Positions 46,529 through 61,299 of a DNA stretch of 64,000 nucleotides are shown in pieces. The translations under genes were made by a program, and so were the position numbers. Within the stretch, counting starts at the first letter, position 1. Each line of letters opens with the position of its first letter. The notes below the pieces were generated by a model. It was not told the origin of the DNA. It did not search any database and worked only from the letters and a program-made list of their open reading frames with translations. This DNA is from Styela clava (lineage: Eukaryota; Chordata; Ascidiacea; Stolidobranchia; Styelidae): the NCBI RefSeq assembly GCF_964204865.1, contig NC_135254.1:12777001-12841000 (forward strand), given 5' to 3'.

Positions 46529-49066
46529 GTCGTCAATTTATAATATTTCAAAAAAAAATCAACTTTCATATCAAGATCTTATTCTGATCTAAATGAAAAA
46601 TACCAATGTTTGGTTACGCGAGAAAACAGAAATGTTGTATAATAATAATAAAATAACAGCTATTATAACATAAATTTAAACCAGAGAATCACTTGGTTGC
46701 GTTCAAAACTGAAGGGAAGCACCTAATTTTTACAGCCATACAGCAACATTGAATTATGTTGAATTTATTACCGAGAAACGGTGATGCCCACTGTTGGCAA
46801 CCGTTGCAGTAACAGGTCATATGACGCAATGTAATGTCATAACCACCAAAATAAATACACAGGTTAACAGAGGCTGCAGTTTCGCTCAATAACCGTTTGG
46901 TGAACATAGCCTGTATACATCTGCCGATGAAGCGTTTTTTGCATCGTGTATGTCATGGATTAATATTATAATAAATAATATAACTCAGCTTTCGGTTCGG
47001 CGACATATGTATAATGTATGAATAGAGATTTTAAAGGTTGTCATCCAATGCGTATTCTTCAGCTGTACGTGTATAATTCACATAGCTTAATTGAGCGCAG
47101 CACGATTATTGAACGGCGCAATCGCATCGATAGATCAGAGGGCCGTGCTTGCTTGATGCCTCAAGCAATTTCCCCGCCAATTTTACGAGACGAAATACTT
47201 GGATTACATGCTTTTCATCGAGTGAACGCTAATCAAAGGCTTCGGTTCCGATATTTGACGTCAATAAACAGGTAGTTAGTTGACTTACATTTTTGCAGTG
47301 TATGGCAACTAAACAGAAATTTTGAATATCTCGTGCCGAAGCACTATGTGAATCCATTTCTCTTCGCGAGAACGCAACAAATTGTTCCGCATGGTTAAGG
47401 TGATCCCTGAATTATTTCCTGTACGAGTTTCCTACAAAAATTGCTATGCAAACCTACAATAACATGCTAGCAACATAGTTTTCACTGTCATCTGGCCCAT
47501 GATATACACTAAATTTAGCCTGTAACAATGCATTCTTTATCTTACAAAGCGTTGTATTATTCGATTGTACTCTATGGACATGCCCCTGCCCGTACGCCTT
47601 CATATAACTGGTAGTACTAGTACTTAACCTTGGGTGTAATATTGTATCTAGCTATCACTGCTGACTTGCTACGCAAGGCTGGCTTTGTACAGCGGCCTAA
47701 AGTGACATAATAAACCCTTACATCGATGAGCACTCACTACCAGACGATTCAACTAAAATGTTTGCCGTCATCAACGTCTTTCCGTTTCAACGCTTCGTTT
47801 GTTTTACTTGACAGTTCCATTGCTCAGTTTCCCTCCCGCCGCACAACGCGATTGCGCGACTCGTTGAAATGCCATCCAAAGGAATGTGGGCGATGTCGGT
47901 CGATAACGACTTGCCAGCTTACGTATTTTCGCTTTGACTCAACTCGTATACACTGTTATTAGATATTTTAACAAATTATTCTCCATGAATATGAGCTTGG
48001 AAGTACGTCATGTACCAGATGATTCGTATTATCGATTTTATGATACTATACCTCTTATTACACTTAAATGCATTAGTTCTCAAAATAGGCCATTTTATGG
48101 ATGATATACATTTATGTAGTAGTATATCATTAACTTACACTGTACATGTTTCACTATACAAACGAATAATTCAAACATGAAAGTAAATTGAATGGGATAT
48201 AATATCACTTCTTTTATTTTTCATTATTTGTCTAATAATAGTTTTATTGAGTTGGCGCTCAAAGGTTCACAATATTCATTCAAATGATTGTGAAACTTTT
48301 TTCATTTATTCAATGACTGATTAAGCGTGCTATTCGTTGATGCTCTTATCATGTTTTCATTTAAAATTTGATTATTTGAGCATACCTGAAAGAATTAATA
48401 AGCCCACAATCACTATATTTGGTTAGATATAAATATGCTGCTAATTCGCAAATACTTTTTCATCGTGATGTATTATTTTTCACGATTTTGTGTACTCACT
48501 AGAGTAATTTATACTTTACACCTCCTCTAGTTGATTTTGAAATTTACATTAAATGTAGAGTAATGATAACAAATATGAATGAATACGGTATAAAAAAAGT
48601 GATTTGTCGGTTACACGCGTTTTACCAAAGTGTATTTATTCCAGTCTACCCACGAAAGATTCGGTGGCATACTATAAACAATGTTCGAGTTACATTTTAC
48701 TAATTTTAATATTACCTCATTCTATTTGTTCTGAAGTGATCTTGCAGGAATTAAGTAATCAATAACTTCCAATGAAAAAAATTTGTATATGAAAGTCAGC
48801 TCAATTTCGTTTATTTAGTTGTTCTTAGTTGCCCATGTATTGTTTTAGATATTATATACGTAATGTACTTCACTATCATTCGCTCCATGATGTAAATTTC
48901 TCTCGCGCCTTAAAACTGTTAACCAAAGAGTTAATTAATCTAGAATTGGTTGTAAAAATAATTTTCGAATCCTCAACTGTTTCTGGGAATTTTAAACATA
49001 TAAATCGGGATAAATTTTTCCATTTTAATATCAATTTCATGTGTCACAATTTTGGTTATTATATCG
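46529..49066. other. PCGF upstream flank; no gene seen
   Basis: This should hold the PCGF promoter. CpG is mildly raised between about 46980 and 47960, but I see no clear core elements. Short ORFs here (for example 47018-47275) lack splice and family support. Confidence 0.45.
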
Positions 49067-49874
49067 CCACGCTAATAACCGAATTGCGTAAGTCATTTTT
49101 AGCAGTTTTGAAGAAAACGTAAAAAACTTCCTAATGATATTGTTATGCCATTGAGAGTCAATAATTTGCCATGGTTCAATTTTTTGATCGTAGCCGGATT
49201 TAAGGTAATCTGTATGACGCCGTTAAGTGACGTCATAATGGCGCACTGTGACTTAGGCAGAAATGTGTCTATTACTTGGGGACATACGCAATTTTGCAAC
49301 TTTACTATATGCTCCATTCCTGAAAACTAAAATTCCAAAAACGAATGTAATTCACAGTATCTGCAATGTCTAATCCCCAAAATAGCTAATCAGTTTTAAT
49401 TACATTATTTTTTATGTTTAAAAATTTATTTTTCAACAATATAACACGCTCTGCACATCCACCGAAATAAGACTAAGATTAAATATAAATAATAAAACAG
49501 CAATGCCCCCAATATAAAAGCCAACCACGGTGAATTGGACTCGGACAGTGAATATCACAAGTGCACGTCTTCCTATACTGTAGTATAAATTCAAATTAAT
49601 ACGCGCTATGCTAGAATCCGAGATGCAAAAACTCGAAAATACTTCGCCGAGGTTATTTTGCCTTTGTGGCGTCACAATAGTAATGCGTTAACATTATGAC
49701 GAAACAATTACACAAATGTGCATGTCATACTAAATTTCCATTTTTATGGGTTTCGGAATTCTTAAAATAAAATCTGCGTTAACAGACAGGTGCGAAGCAT
49801 TACATAAATACCTATTTCATAAAAAACTCAAAATCGCCAAAAATGACTTACGCAATTCGGTTATTAGCGTGACG
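49067..49874. mobile_element. 0.8-kb inverted-terminal-repeat element, copy 1
   Basis: The left end CACGCTAATAACCGAATTGC and the right end GCAATTCGGTTATTAGCGTG are inverse copies; the match extends through GTAAGTCATTTTT. It has no transposase. The flanks share ATATCG on both sides, perhaps part of a target repeat. A second copy in the opposite orientation lies at 53075-53894. Confidence 0.85.
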
Positions 49875-51947
49875 ATATCGAACTGGGAAGAACTGGTGTA
49901 AATATTAAAAATTAAACAATTAATTTACCACGTGATCCCAAATTTGATGTTGATTTATAATAATAATTTTAATGCTCTGATATTAATTACCTAATTAAAC
50001 TCGATCGCAATTGTTAATATGGAGTAATATGGTCCTTTCTCGACGAGAATATAATCTCTCTAATTCCCATTGGTTGCTAATTTTGGGATGAAAATTATTA
50101 CTGAAAATTGATTCGAAGATCGGTTCATGACCTTCATCGAAGGCTAATAGTTTATGGAATCATGGAAACTCCAAACTCTACAAGTATTACTGGTATATAG
50201 AATAGTTGGGAGGAAGTTTGAAATCTATGGTCGAAGATAACTAATAACTTATTATATTATATTGCAAATAATCAAATCAAGATCAGTTAAATTAAAATTA
50301 TATTCAATAACGATATGTCCTATAAATAATCATAGTGATATTATATTCTTGATATGAAAGTTAATCATTTTAGACTTGCTGCTTTAAGTTTAATTATATA
50401 TTTCTGTTGGACAAGAAGTTAGTCCCTCAAATCACAAAAGTCTGTCCATTGTTCAATTAACCATCAATAAAACTTCCATCAAAGTTTTTTTGAATAATCC
50501 ACCTGTCAATGTCACGGATCCAAAAATGAATACTTCATAACAAGTTTTTCAAAAATAATATAACAATGTGATTACAATTGGTTCATTCGCAGCGCAATCA
50601 AATACCACGCACAGAATGTCGTTTTATAGTACAACTTCATGAAAAAATGGAATCCTAAATAAGCTGCGTAGAATTTTTGCTCCAAATCAGTCCTGTAAAA
50701 GCAACTACTTCAGGGTTTAGTTTAATGAGTTTCTAGGCTGAGAACTAGTCCGACATATAGATGTATCCATATCTGTATATATTGAGTGAGTTAACAGTGA
50801 ACTGATGTGGACGAAACCCGATATCTTTAAGACTTCAAACATGAGACTTAGTTAGGGCGACCAGGTCAAGTACTTCGTTTATTTTTCGTCCCCTTTTATT
50901 TCATACAATATTTTTTATTTACCCGTTTCGGTGTCCTTTTCAGTCGCTTTTCAAAAATTATAAAAATTCTCGGCGATATATCCGCATAGATTATTTGAAA
51001 TATATTTTACACTTGACATTTTCTCAGAATATTTCTTTGTTACAAACTAATATTTTCTCGACTTCAACTCGCAAAAACTCTTTTTGGTGTTGTGATGAGT
51101 CATCATGGATTCTTCACTTTAGTTTTTAAAAATGAGGTCTAAAGTATTACACCAAACTAAAAAATGAATGATAAAGGGAAAACAATATATTCAAGAAAAG
51201 AGATCAATCTACTTTGACAGTCTATCGTTATATTCAGTGAAACATTTTACGATAAATATTTATTAAGAAATTTCTTTGTTGTTTGTGAAGGCACAATAGA
51301 ATTGATACGTGAATTATAAACGTTAAACGGAATTTCAATTTGAAAAATATTTATATTTTGAAAACAGTGTGTGGTGGAAAGTAAGGCCAAGTAATTCAAT
51401 ATTTTGACAATCGACCATTATTATCTGGATATAACATGTTGGTGCTCATACTGAAGAGATTATAAGAGCCATTCATTTGCTTGTCACTAATGAATTGCAG
51501 ATCGACATTTGCATTTATGGGTAAGAAGACAACAAGAATTTCGTTCCACATGAAGCTTCGGAGTTGAAGTCCATGCAATGCTGTAGCTGTGGAAGGTACG
51601 CCATACTTCATCTGTCACCCATGTTCTGACAATAGTGGAAACATAAAACAATGATTTGACGAGTTATAGTGAAAAGTCACAGAGTGCTGTTGCCGAGTAA
51701 GCAAAAGTGTTATTTACAAACAAAACTCACATTCCATATAAAACACCAACGGTCGGATTTGTACTTTTACCCAAGAACCCTGAAACACAAAGAAATATGA
51801 AAAATTACTAGTTCATTAGAGTTTCACACTATTTCTATGAATGACAAACTCTGTTTTCACGCTAGCCATATATGGGGGATCTAATATTACAGAATGACAA
51901 CATAAAATATTAGTCTTTCAAATAACTCTGTTATTAGTGGTCATATA
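49875..51947. other. intergenic, no gene seen
   Basis: AT-rich; no recognisable gene, RNA or repeat. Confidence 0.5.
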
Positions 51948-51955
51948 GGATATAC

Positions 51956-52433
51956 CAGGGGTGGCCAACACGTCGATCGCCACAGCTTGAGTAGTCGATC
52001 GCGTCTGATGTTGGGTGAGTTTAATAAAATACCTCCCAAAATTGCCTTGAATCAGTTTCATGCAGCGCATTTTGTGTGTTTTAAAACAGCAATAATACGG
52101 GCACGGGCAAAATACAATATACTCATATAGTATTTGAGTCTGGGCAAAGCCGATAGAGCATATTATTACGTACCAAATCCAAGTTTCGCCGCAGCCATGT
52201 TTTAGAATGAACTTGCCAAATATCGTGTGCCGTGACAGACTAACAATCCTACAACAAGTTCTGCAGTATGCAAAAGTTATTATCTCACTCCAAGAGTAGT
52301 GTAATAAATTTTATTCGCAACGGTAGCCATGGCATCAGAAAGCACAATCTTCCATTAATTCCAAAGCACGGGAAGAATAAATCATACTCTACAGAAATTG
52401 TAAATTAGGAAGTTTGGAGGTTGGCCGCCCCTG
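51956..52433. mobile_element. non-autonomous hAT, 478 bp
   Basis: The left end CAGGGGTGGCCAAC and the right end GTTGGCCGCCCCTG are inverse. It is flanked by GGATATAC (51948-51955) and GTATATAC (52434-52441), an 8-bp duplication with one mismatch. It has no coding capacity. A fragment of the same family lies at 39560-39662. Confidence 0.85.
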
Positions 52434-52441
52434 GTATATAC

Positions 52442-53074
52442 AACCACATGCTTATTCAAACCAACTGTAATGACGCTGGTTTGTTTTATAACTCAACAAT
52501 CATCATATTTATGAAGTTATATATTAAAGCCGACAGAGGTAACACAAGTTTTGTAAGAGATTGTGACTCAATAAAAGGTAATTTGTCTAGTTTAAGTAAA
52601 ATATGGAATAGGAAAAAGAAGTCTCAAATGAAGAAATGAAGTAGGAAATTGAAAAAATAAAAAAATTTGCTTGCTTTTGTATCAAGGATTTGAAACAAAA
52701 TTTTGAGTAGTTTTTTCAAGTCCATGCATCTCATTGTACAGATAAGTTTCCTTACCCCTGATGCAAAGATAAACACATCGATGTTTCATTTTGAGAACCG
52801 CATGTATCGTATTATATCAAGCACTCGATTGCATAATAAGTGTACATAAAACGCGTCAATGAGACAGCATACTTGAGTTATGCAATGTCTGACTCGTGGT
52901 TTATTTAGGAAACTCATGAAAATTTATGAAAATTAACAAACAATTTCATGTTTTTGTTCGTACTAAATGTTTTACATTAACTGATAGTTTTCGATCAAAA
53001 TTGAAATATGAACAAAATTTATAAATAGTATTATTAAAAAAATAAACAACAACTAATATAACAATTGACAATTC
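52442..53074. other. intergenic, no gene seen
   Basis: AT-rich; no recognisable feature. Confidence 0.5.
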
Positions 53075-53894
53075 GTCACGCTAATAACCGAATTGCGTAA
53101 GTCATTTTTGGCGATTTTGAGTTTTTTATAAAATAGGTTTTTATGTAATGATGCGCACCTGTCTGTCAACTCAGATTTTATTTTAAGAATTCCGAAACCC
53201 ATAAAAATAGAGATTTAGTATGACATGCACATTTGTGCAATTGTTTCGTCATAATGAATTATCATTGTTACCGCAGGACTATTGTGACGCCACAAAGCCA
53301 AAATAACCTCAGCTAAGTATTTTCGAGTTTTTGCATCTTGGATTCTAGCTTAGCGCGTATTAATTTGAATTTATACTACAGTATAGGAAGACGTGCACTT
53401 GTGATATTCACTGTCCGAGTCCAATTCACCTTGATTAGCTTTTATATTGGGTGCATTGCTGTTTTATTCTTTATATTTAATCTTAGTTATATTTCGGTGG
53501 GTGTGCAGAGCGTGTTATATTGATGAAATATATATTTTTGAACATAAAAAATAATGTAATTGAAACTGATTAGCTATTTTGGGGATTAGACATTGTATAT
53601 ACTGAGAATTACATTCGTTTTTGGAATGTTTAGTTTTCAGGACTGGTGCATATAGTAAAGTTGCAAAATTGCGTATGTCCCCAAGTCATAGACAAATTTC
53701 TGCCTAAGTCACAGTGCGCCATTATGACGTCACCTAACTGCGTCATACAGATTAAATCCGGCTACGATCAAAAAATTGAACCATGGCAAATTATTGACTC
53801 TCAGTGGCATAACAATATCATTAGAAAGATTTTTACGTTTTTCTCAAAACTGCTAAAAATGACTTATACGCAATTCGGTTGGCAATTCGTGACG
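53075..53894. mobile_element. 0.8-kb inverted-terminal-repeat element, copy 2
   Basis: An inverted relative of the element at 49067-49874. The body is shared in reverse complement (for example TGTCCGAGTCCAATTCACC and the stretch TACTACAGTATAGGAAGACG). Its right terminus has a few extra bases (ggttggcaattcgtgacg). Confidence 0.85.
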
Positions 53895-54792
53895 AATTAT
53901 TATTATATGGGTTATTATTTTCCTTTTAACATACCGAATTGATTGTGGATAAAATTTATCCTTGGTAGTGTTTTATGTATGTATTGTATTATGCAGAGAA
54001 AACTCGTATTTAAAGGCATTGAAATAAAAAGAAATCAAAGCACGCATTAAACTTATGTGACCGTGACGACAATGCCTTAGAAAATCTAAATGTCATTATT
54101 ATCGGAAATCTTTTTTTTTCACAAAAGCGATGTTTGGGAATGACAATCAGGTCGTTTCGAGGTCACTTCTGTTAAATCACTCCCTCGAACTTTTTGCTCA
54201 ATTTAATTAAATTTATTTTTTATTTTAAAATAGTAATAATTTTGTTTTTTATATACAACTCAATTTCCACATTGTTTCAATTTGAAATTATAATTATTAT
54301 CCAGTCTTAAAAAGAGTCCGTATCTAGCTTTTAATGACACCAAACAATCTATATATAATTTGTTAATGAATCATTGACAGAGGTGATAATATACAAACTA
54401 TATACATGTACAGTACTATAGTATGTTTTATATACCATATAAACCTCAGGTATAAAATACGGACAAACATAATCTTACAAGAAACATTCAGTCACATAAA
54501 CTGCTTTTTGATAGCACCCAATGTCTGTCCCACACGCGTGTGATACGTTACATCAAAGACATCTCAATTCTTGTTTGGTATTACTACGGGCAAAAACAAA
54601 AAGGTCATGATATTTTTCCGCGATAACGTAAATAGTATTTCAATATCTTTAACTTTTTATACAGACAAAATATATATTAACTTGATCAAATACTGAAAAG
54701 AAGTTCATCATTTCATTGAAAAATATATTGTTATTGCCATCATGTTTTTCTTCATCAACTGCAAGTGAAACTATAGGAGAATTATTATTGTT
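53895..54792. other. intergenic, no gene seen
   Basis: AT-rich; no recognisable feature. Confidence 0.5.
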
Positions 54793-55029
54793 GGGGCGCT
54801 CCCGAAGTATGCGAACCAAGATGGCGGACATCGGAACGTAACATGGGTAACAGGTTAGGGTTAGGCGATAATTTTTTCCAATTTTCCTTATTTTAGTCCT
54901 ATTATCAGTTTGAAGACTAGCCAAGAGTCTCCCGTAGTATTTATACCTAAAATTATGGCCTAACCCTAACCTAGTACACATATTACATTCCGATGTCCGC
55001 CATCTTGGTTCGCATACTTCGGGAGCCCC
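54793..55029. mobile_element. 237-bp foldback MITE with ~75-bp arms
   Basis: The two arms (from GGGGCGCTCCCGAAGTATGC on the left; inverse of the right end GCATACTTCGGGAGCCCC) pair over about 75 bases with few mismatches. Both arms contain AAGATGGCGGAC and GGTTAGGGTTAGGC. It has no coding capacity; target duplication unclear. Confidence 0.85.
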
Positions 55030-58000
55030 ATTTTTGGAATAAAAAACGAACTAAAATTTGTATGATAAATTTCAGATGTGGGATTCAAATTATTACTCAC
55101 ATGTTTTTCTCAATTCAATATCACAAAAATTCGGAAACAAAAAATCAAATTTGCAATATTGTATATCACATAATCTATTGTGCATAACATGATATGACGT
55201 TTTATTTATGATCAAAAATTGTTTAGCTTTATATTTCGTTCAATTTACCTTTATATTTGGTACGATAAAATGAGCAAAATTTGTTTTCGTGTTCCATTTT
55301 TTTTTTTAAATCCGGTATATAGCGTAAACAAAATAAGTGCTTTCAAATTAATTATTCAACAGGTGTCTGACTCACGTTTTATTTTGTTGGTCTCGAACTT
55401 GAATGCGCTCCAATCTGTATAGCAGTTGGCTGGGTAGGCTGGTATCCCGACTGTAATTCTCCAGGAATTAAAATATTATAAATTCTCAACGATTATATCC
55501 AATTCTTCCAACCTCATTAGTCAGTATGTTTCTATGGTTGTATTTATTGTTGTACAAAGCATTACAAAGGAAATAAATGTTAAATTTTTATCCAAATCAA
55601 TCGAATTATCTAAAATAAAAATTCATTTCAACGTGTTTTAAAAACCCTTAAAACATTAAGGAGTATTTTTCAAAAACTAGGCCATTTGTCATGGCCTTGA
55701 GCTATGTTGAAATTATAATATACTTTATTGTATATACATCCCTTAAAGTATAATAATTCCTAGAGAAACGTGGTAATGAAGAGACTTAACAAAATTCACG
55801 AGTTATTGTTTAATCAATTCGAAAAGTTTTACACAAAAATTGAATAGTTTGGTGCCAATCTCAAATAAGCCGCTAACAGTTTGCCGATCAACTGAAAATT
55901 GCTGAGCTTGGTTATTTTTTCAAACAAATCTTACTGATTTAAAAATTTTAATAATGTTGTTTAACAAACAATATTTGTCTGCAAACACTCTATTCCGTAC
56001 CACCACGTTGGTTTATAATTAAAATTATTACACATAAAACTTGATATACATTTAAGTATATTATATATATTTGGAGCGCAGGCCATTCTGGCCTCTCAAT
56101 TATGTTTTAGTAGCGATATGAAGATGAATATGATATGAATATCGCTGTAGGCGTATTGCACCAAGAATCTTAATTTTTGGTTTGCTGTTTGTTTTATATT
56201 CGTCATTTGTCGTGATTTGAATTCAAATTTAATGAATGAATCGTCATTGTTCAATTTTAACTGATATAAAACAAATAATAGATTTTCATTTATGAAAATC
56301 TATAAATTAACCTTACAAGAATAATTTTACAATAAGATTAATTAAAGGGCAATCGATTCTTTGGAGGTTTTTCATTTCCGAACTTTCAACGAAACGATGA
56401 ATTAGGATAATATGATGAAGATTGTTAAAACGATTGATCTAATCCTGTACATCCAATTCCAATTCAAACTTGGTTCAACATCGCCTCTCTGCAGATCGTT
56501 TCATCGAGCCATTTTGTAACTTACATCAGATTGATTTTCAAATATTCTCTCAGTCAAATTGCTGCCTGACTCTTTTTTCCAAATAACAAACAAAAAATAA
56601 TAAATGTACAAATAAAGCTATCAATACATCAAAGTTTCATTGAATTAAAGACGTATTGTAACAATTTAATTTTAAATCAACATTTATTGGGTTTTGTCCA
56701 GCTCTAGTATATCTAATCACTTCAAAGTTTTTTACCAGGAAGGAAATATTACTCAAAGAAAAAGTATAAGAAATGACTAGCATGAACAGCGTTAATATGA
56801 ATTCCTACGTAGGTTGAAACACTATATTTCGACGAATGAAAAACTGAGAATTCCGCAAACCGAATAAACGAAATATTTCTAAAAATACATCGCATGTTCA
56901 AACAATTCTCATAAGTGTAAAATTTTTGGTGTAAAAAAGTTTATGAAAGTAAAAATATATGGCGACACCATGAAAATCGAATCGGGAAGCTTGAAGAATA
57001 ATATCTAGAATATTTTTGATTCGAAAAATGACTCAAATGAGTAGAAAAATGAAAAAAAAATGAAAAGAATGAATAAATGTTTATGAAATCTCAATATCCT
57101 AATTTCCAATAAATGCCTTTATATTTGTATCCAGGAACACACTAGGGGCGACGCGTGTCCGTTCAAGTAATAGTGGTAATGAATTTTAATAAATAGAGTA
57201 TCTTGTATTGAAAAAAATCTAGAATATAAGTACAAAATGGTCTTCTTTGCCGATGTTGAAAAAACGATGCGAGTGGACTAAAAAAAAATATAATTATTTT
57301 TAGTAAAAGAATAATATGATTTTTTTCTGTCTTGGAAACTGTTTAAAATGAAAAAATGTTATCGCCGATATATCTTAACTTTGAAGATTCAGCGCCGTGA
57401 AAATGAAGGCATAATTAATCATAATTAAAGTCATTAGGACATGAAATAATAATTAATATGAAAACGCAACGTAATTACCATGAAATGTAACAGCATAAAA
57501 ACTCTAACACAATGTTACCAAATTTTTCGAAAAGAATTTACCAATGTTATTTACTTTTGGAATTGTCGATTTCACTATGGTAACAAACCAAATATAGTAA
57601 AAGTATAAATAAAGCAGTCATTGGTAATATTCACAAACGAAAAACCGCAATATAAGTGCAATGGCATTATAGATAATCTCTCTCAGAGCTAAATGATCAG
57701 GATTGGATTATGTACAGCTCACCAAATGTCTCAATAACTGTTCTAGTAAACCGACTAAAAACACGTACATATTATAATCGAATGCTTTAGTACATAAAGC
57801 TTCTTTAATATCTTGTTTTTTTCTCTTCCTCTGAATCACATTTTATTGAAATGAGTCATTGCATGAAGATATTTATTTACGTGTAACAACCCGCGTTTCA
57901 AAAACTCAATCCGTTCCAGTAGCCTTGATTCTCAAATACAGAATGAAAACCCTAGTTTAACTCCTTTCTAATCTGAGATAAGATTGTTTTTAACAGATGT

Positions 58001-61000
58001 TTGAATAGTATATAATATTATATTTCATTTTATGTCTATTCAAGTGATAAATTGTTTACTTTCTTTTTATAATTTTACGGATCAAGATAAGGAAACTGCA
58101 CTCCCGTAACCGGGAAAACGAGGGTTCTTTATCGCAAATGTCAATCCGGCTAAATCACGTGGCTACCACCGCACACACGCGCGCAACAAGTAACTTGAAT
58201 ATTATAAGAAGTGCAAGTTTGAATAGGTTGATTTGATTTTAACAGAAACTATTAGATATAATTATAGAAACGCGTATCTACGTTTTAAAACTGAAAAGGT
58301 TTGGCACTCAATTAATGCCTTTTTATGGTAGTCATGTGTTGAATATATATGTTACATACTGTTCATTTTAATGTTAGATTTTTGAAAGTCAATGTAAAAA
58401 TTAGACTTGGCCATGTTAGACTTCGGGGATGATAAAATAAAACTTGATTCTGAACATTCCTGATCATCGGGCATTTGTCCGGTATACGGCGAATAAATTT
58501 GAGGTAGTCATATTACATATTTTTTATATATATGTATTTTTTAGATACTTGCATAATCTCACCGAGATATGAGAAATAGCATGATGATATCGACAAGAAA
58601 GGAAAACGAAAAATAATGCATTGACTGGATTCATTCTATTCAGGTATGTACAAAACTTGAACCCTCTATCTCTCAAACTCACCTTACACCATGAGGTATC
58701 AAAAGGAAAGTACCAATGATGAAAAGGTATTTTCAGATTGCTCATATTTCTTTGAAACAATAGATCGTCTTCCGCATTCATAAAGCTTTTCGTTATACAA
58801 AGACAAAATTTTTGTCATTATGCTTAAATTTTGAATACAATCATCCCTGTTTTGCTTCTCATCTAACTTACTCTGTCTTGTTGCCATTAACAATAAAACA
58901 TGTGACCGATGTGATTACGAATATCAAAATACGTATATGTCAGTAAAATATTATTTTGAAAATGTGGAAATCTTATCTGTTTATAATTTACTACAAATAA
59001 TAGGTAGTAGTTGAAGTTCATTCTTGGGTAAATTTATGATGATATGTGTAATACTTCTACTACTTTGCTCTCTGCAGGCCACTACATAGCATAGTAAAAC
59101 ATGAAGTATAGTTGAACTCTTGAAATTGTATCGATGAAAATGAACGAAACGTTCGCGTAAAACTCGTTTGAACTTTACCGGTAATCTGTATCAAATAATT
59201 TTCATCTCATTTAGGAAATTTGAGGTCAGAAGCAAGTTCACGCACGTAAATGTAACAACATGAATTGGAGTATTGGGAAAAGTATAAATACAGGAGAAAA
59301 TTATCGACGCGCACGGAATGAAATCCAACATACCTCGAATCTTTTTATACAGCTACTCCATATCACAAAACTCGATGAAGTTTTTTAAACGAATTTTGAA
59401 TGAAAATTTCAATGAACACAAATATAATGCTGCAAAAATATTTTGTCAAACATCTTCTTCGGTCATATTTTTTCTAAAGTATTCAAAATACAGCTAGTGG
59501 AGTTCATCGCAAAGTGATTCAAATATATATCTCAGTATATGTTGTACAGTTTACACTACTTTTTCATGGTGAAAGTGGGATTGTTTTTCATTCAGTCACT
59601 CACTGATATTGGTCTCACTGTTTCGCAGTTGGAAGGCAAATTTTACTTATCAGGAACAAATCAGTACAAATAAACAATGTGATAAAATTGAAAATAAAAA
59701 GTTCCCACTCCATTCCTATTTGGAACAGGAAATCCGAAACGATTCTCCATGTCAACGTTGCGAAGTACGTGACTAATCACACACAAAGTCATGTTCTTTC
59801 CACACACATTATCATATACTCACCTTATGCTTTTACTAATATAGGTATGATCGTTAAAGTGATTATAGTCACGAAGATCTGTTCGGGAGAGAAACTGAAA
59901 AACATATAATACTGGCTAAATTGTAGGGAATGAATACTACGCTTACAATCATAGCTTATCGTATGGTCAAAACTTACGTGTTGCAGTCAAGGATATTAGG
60001 CACAACAGTCGTTCGTTAATCAGCCTGAACTTTTCGGTTGGTTCCGTGGTAAAATTGAATTAGTAAGATTATCCTAGCAAACCATAAATCAAAAACGCAA
60101 TGACAATATAATTTATCGGGGGATTCCAAACTCTGCATAAATACAGTTGAGTAGAATTTTAAGTGAACAATATTCAGGAAGTCAACAAGCGAACGCATTA
60201 AACATTTTGAATGTAATTTTGACATGATTACATCAACGTAAGAATGAAACTTGTGGATATAGAAACATTATTAATGACCATAGTTTCGATTTAACCATAC
60301 ATAGTTTATGTTGCATCACTTCTTTTCAAATACAGTAGTGTTTTGTTGGCAATTAATTATTGTATATATATTTAAAATAATACTGAAAACAAATTCTAAT
60401 ATTCTATTCTATATATTGCATATATTATCATGAGAGATGATTCAAATATTTAACATTCTTCCGATATTATTATTATCGCAAGAAACCATAATAAATTTAG
60501 TTGCTTGTAATGCAATTGTTAGTCAAATTTTAAAATTATACGAAGTTCGTGACATTGCAGGAATATTCCGTCAAAATTGGTCACCTACAAATTTAATATT
60601 ATGTTCAATTTATTCTGCTATATGACATACTATCACGTTTAACGTAACATGGTATTATAATAAAATAAACGGAAGTGTATTACCATCACAACAACAGTCA
60701 CAATCCTAATTACATGCCTTGCCTTGAGTACGGTATTATTTCAGTAGGTCTTTACAATACTCAATAGATAATCGTGATAGCGGCTTTGTGGCTTACATTG
60801 AGTTAAGTCTTTATTTTTTGTTGTAATAGGTAGCTTGAAATGTACGCAAAAATTGAAACCAATGTGAATTCGCGACTGAATCGATTTCTGGTACTAAGCG
60901 CTGGCTTATTTTATGCATTATACTGAAAATTAAAATAAATTTGAATTGATGTGAATGTGACTCATTTTAGTGAATAGGTCATAACGGTAAATGAAAATAG

Positions 61001-61299
61001 AGTCACCATACGGCCAGTAGTATTACCGAATCTATATCTTACATGCATGTTTTCGGCATACCATGTAATACGTAGCGCAGAAAACACTGTTTCACATTCC
61101 TAAGTAAATTACAAACGTTGTGGAAACCAAAACGCAAACAAAGTGTAACATAACTATGTCTACTTTGGCTACCAGAGCCTGACTGATAAAACAAGATACT
61201 GAATAAATCATGCCTTACAAATTATGAAAGAAACGTTTGGTTTATTGTTTCGTTACTTTACAAAATCAAACCATATTGGAAAGGTGTTTATGAGCGTTT
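55030..61299. other. long stretch with no gene I can support
   Basis: AT-rich, with many short ORFs. One ORF pair at 58524-58893 (-) ends at a strong donor (AAG|GTGAGT), but I found no acceptor-partner exon. It may be an intron of a gene outside the window or true intergenic sequence. Confidence 0.45.

Noticed and set aside
49099..49317. Second shared ORF in the repeats (KLQNCVCPQVID), also at 53646-53942
   Set aside because: The frames diverge after about 40 residues through indels. It is explained by repeat homology, not coding.
49433..49675. Hydrophobic ORF (RINLNLYYSIGRRALVIF) shared by both 0.8-kb repeats, also at 53338-53523
   Set aside because: The two copies differ at about eight codons and nearly every change alters the amino acid, so there is no sign of purifying selection. 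The similarity is only the DNA repeat.
58524..58893. Exon-like minus-strand segment ending at AAG|GTGAGT
   Set aside because: The donor is strong, but two frames compete and no acceptor or neighbouring exon was found.
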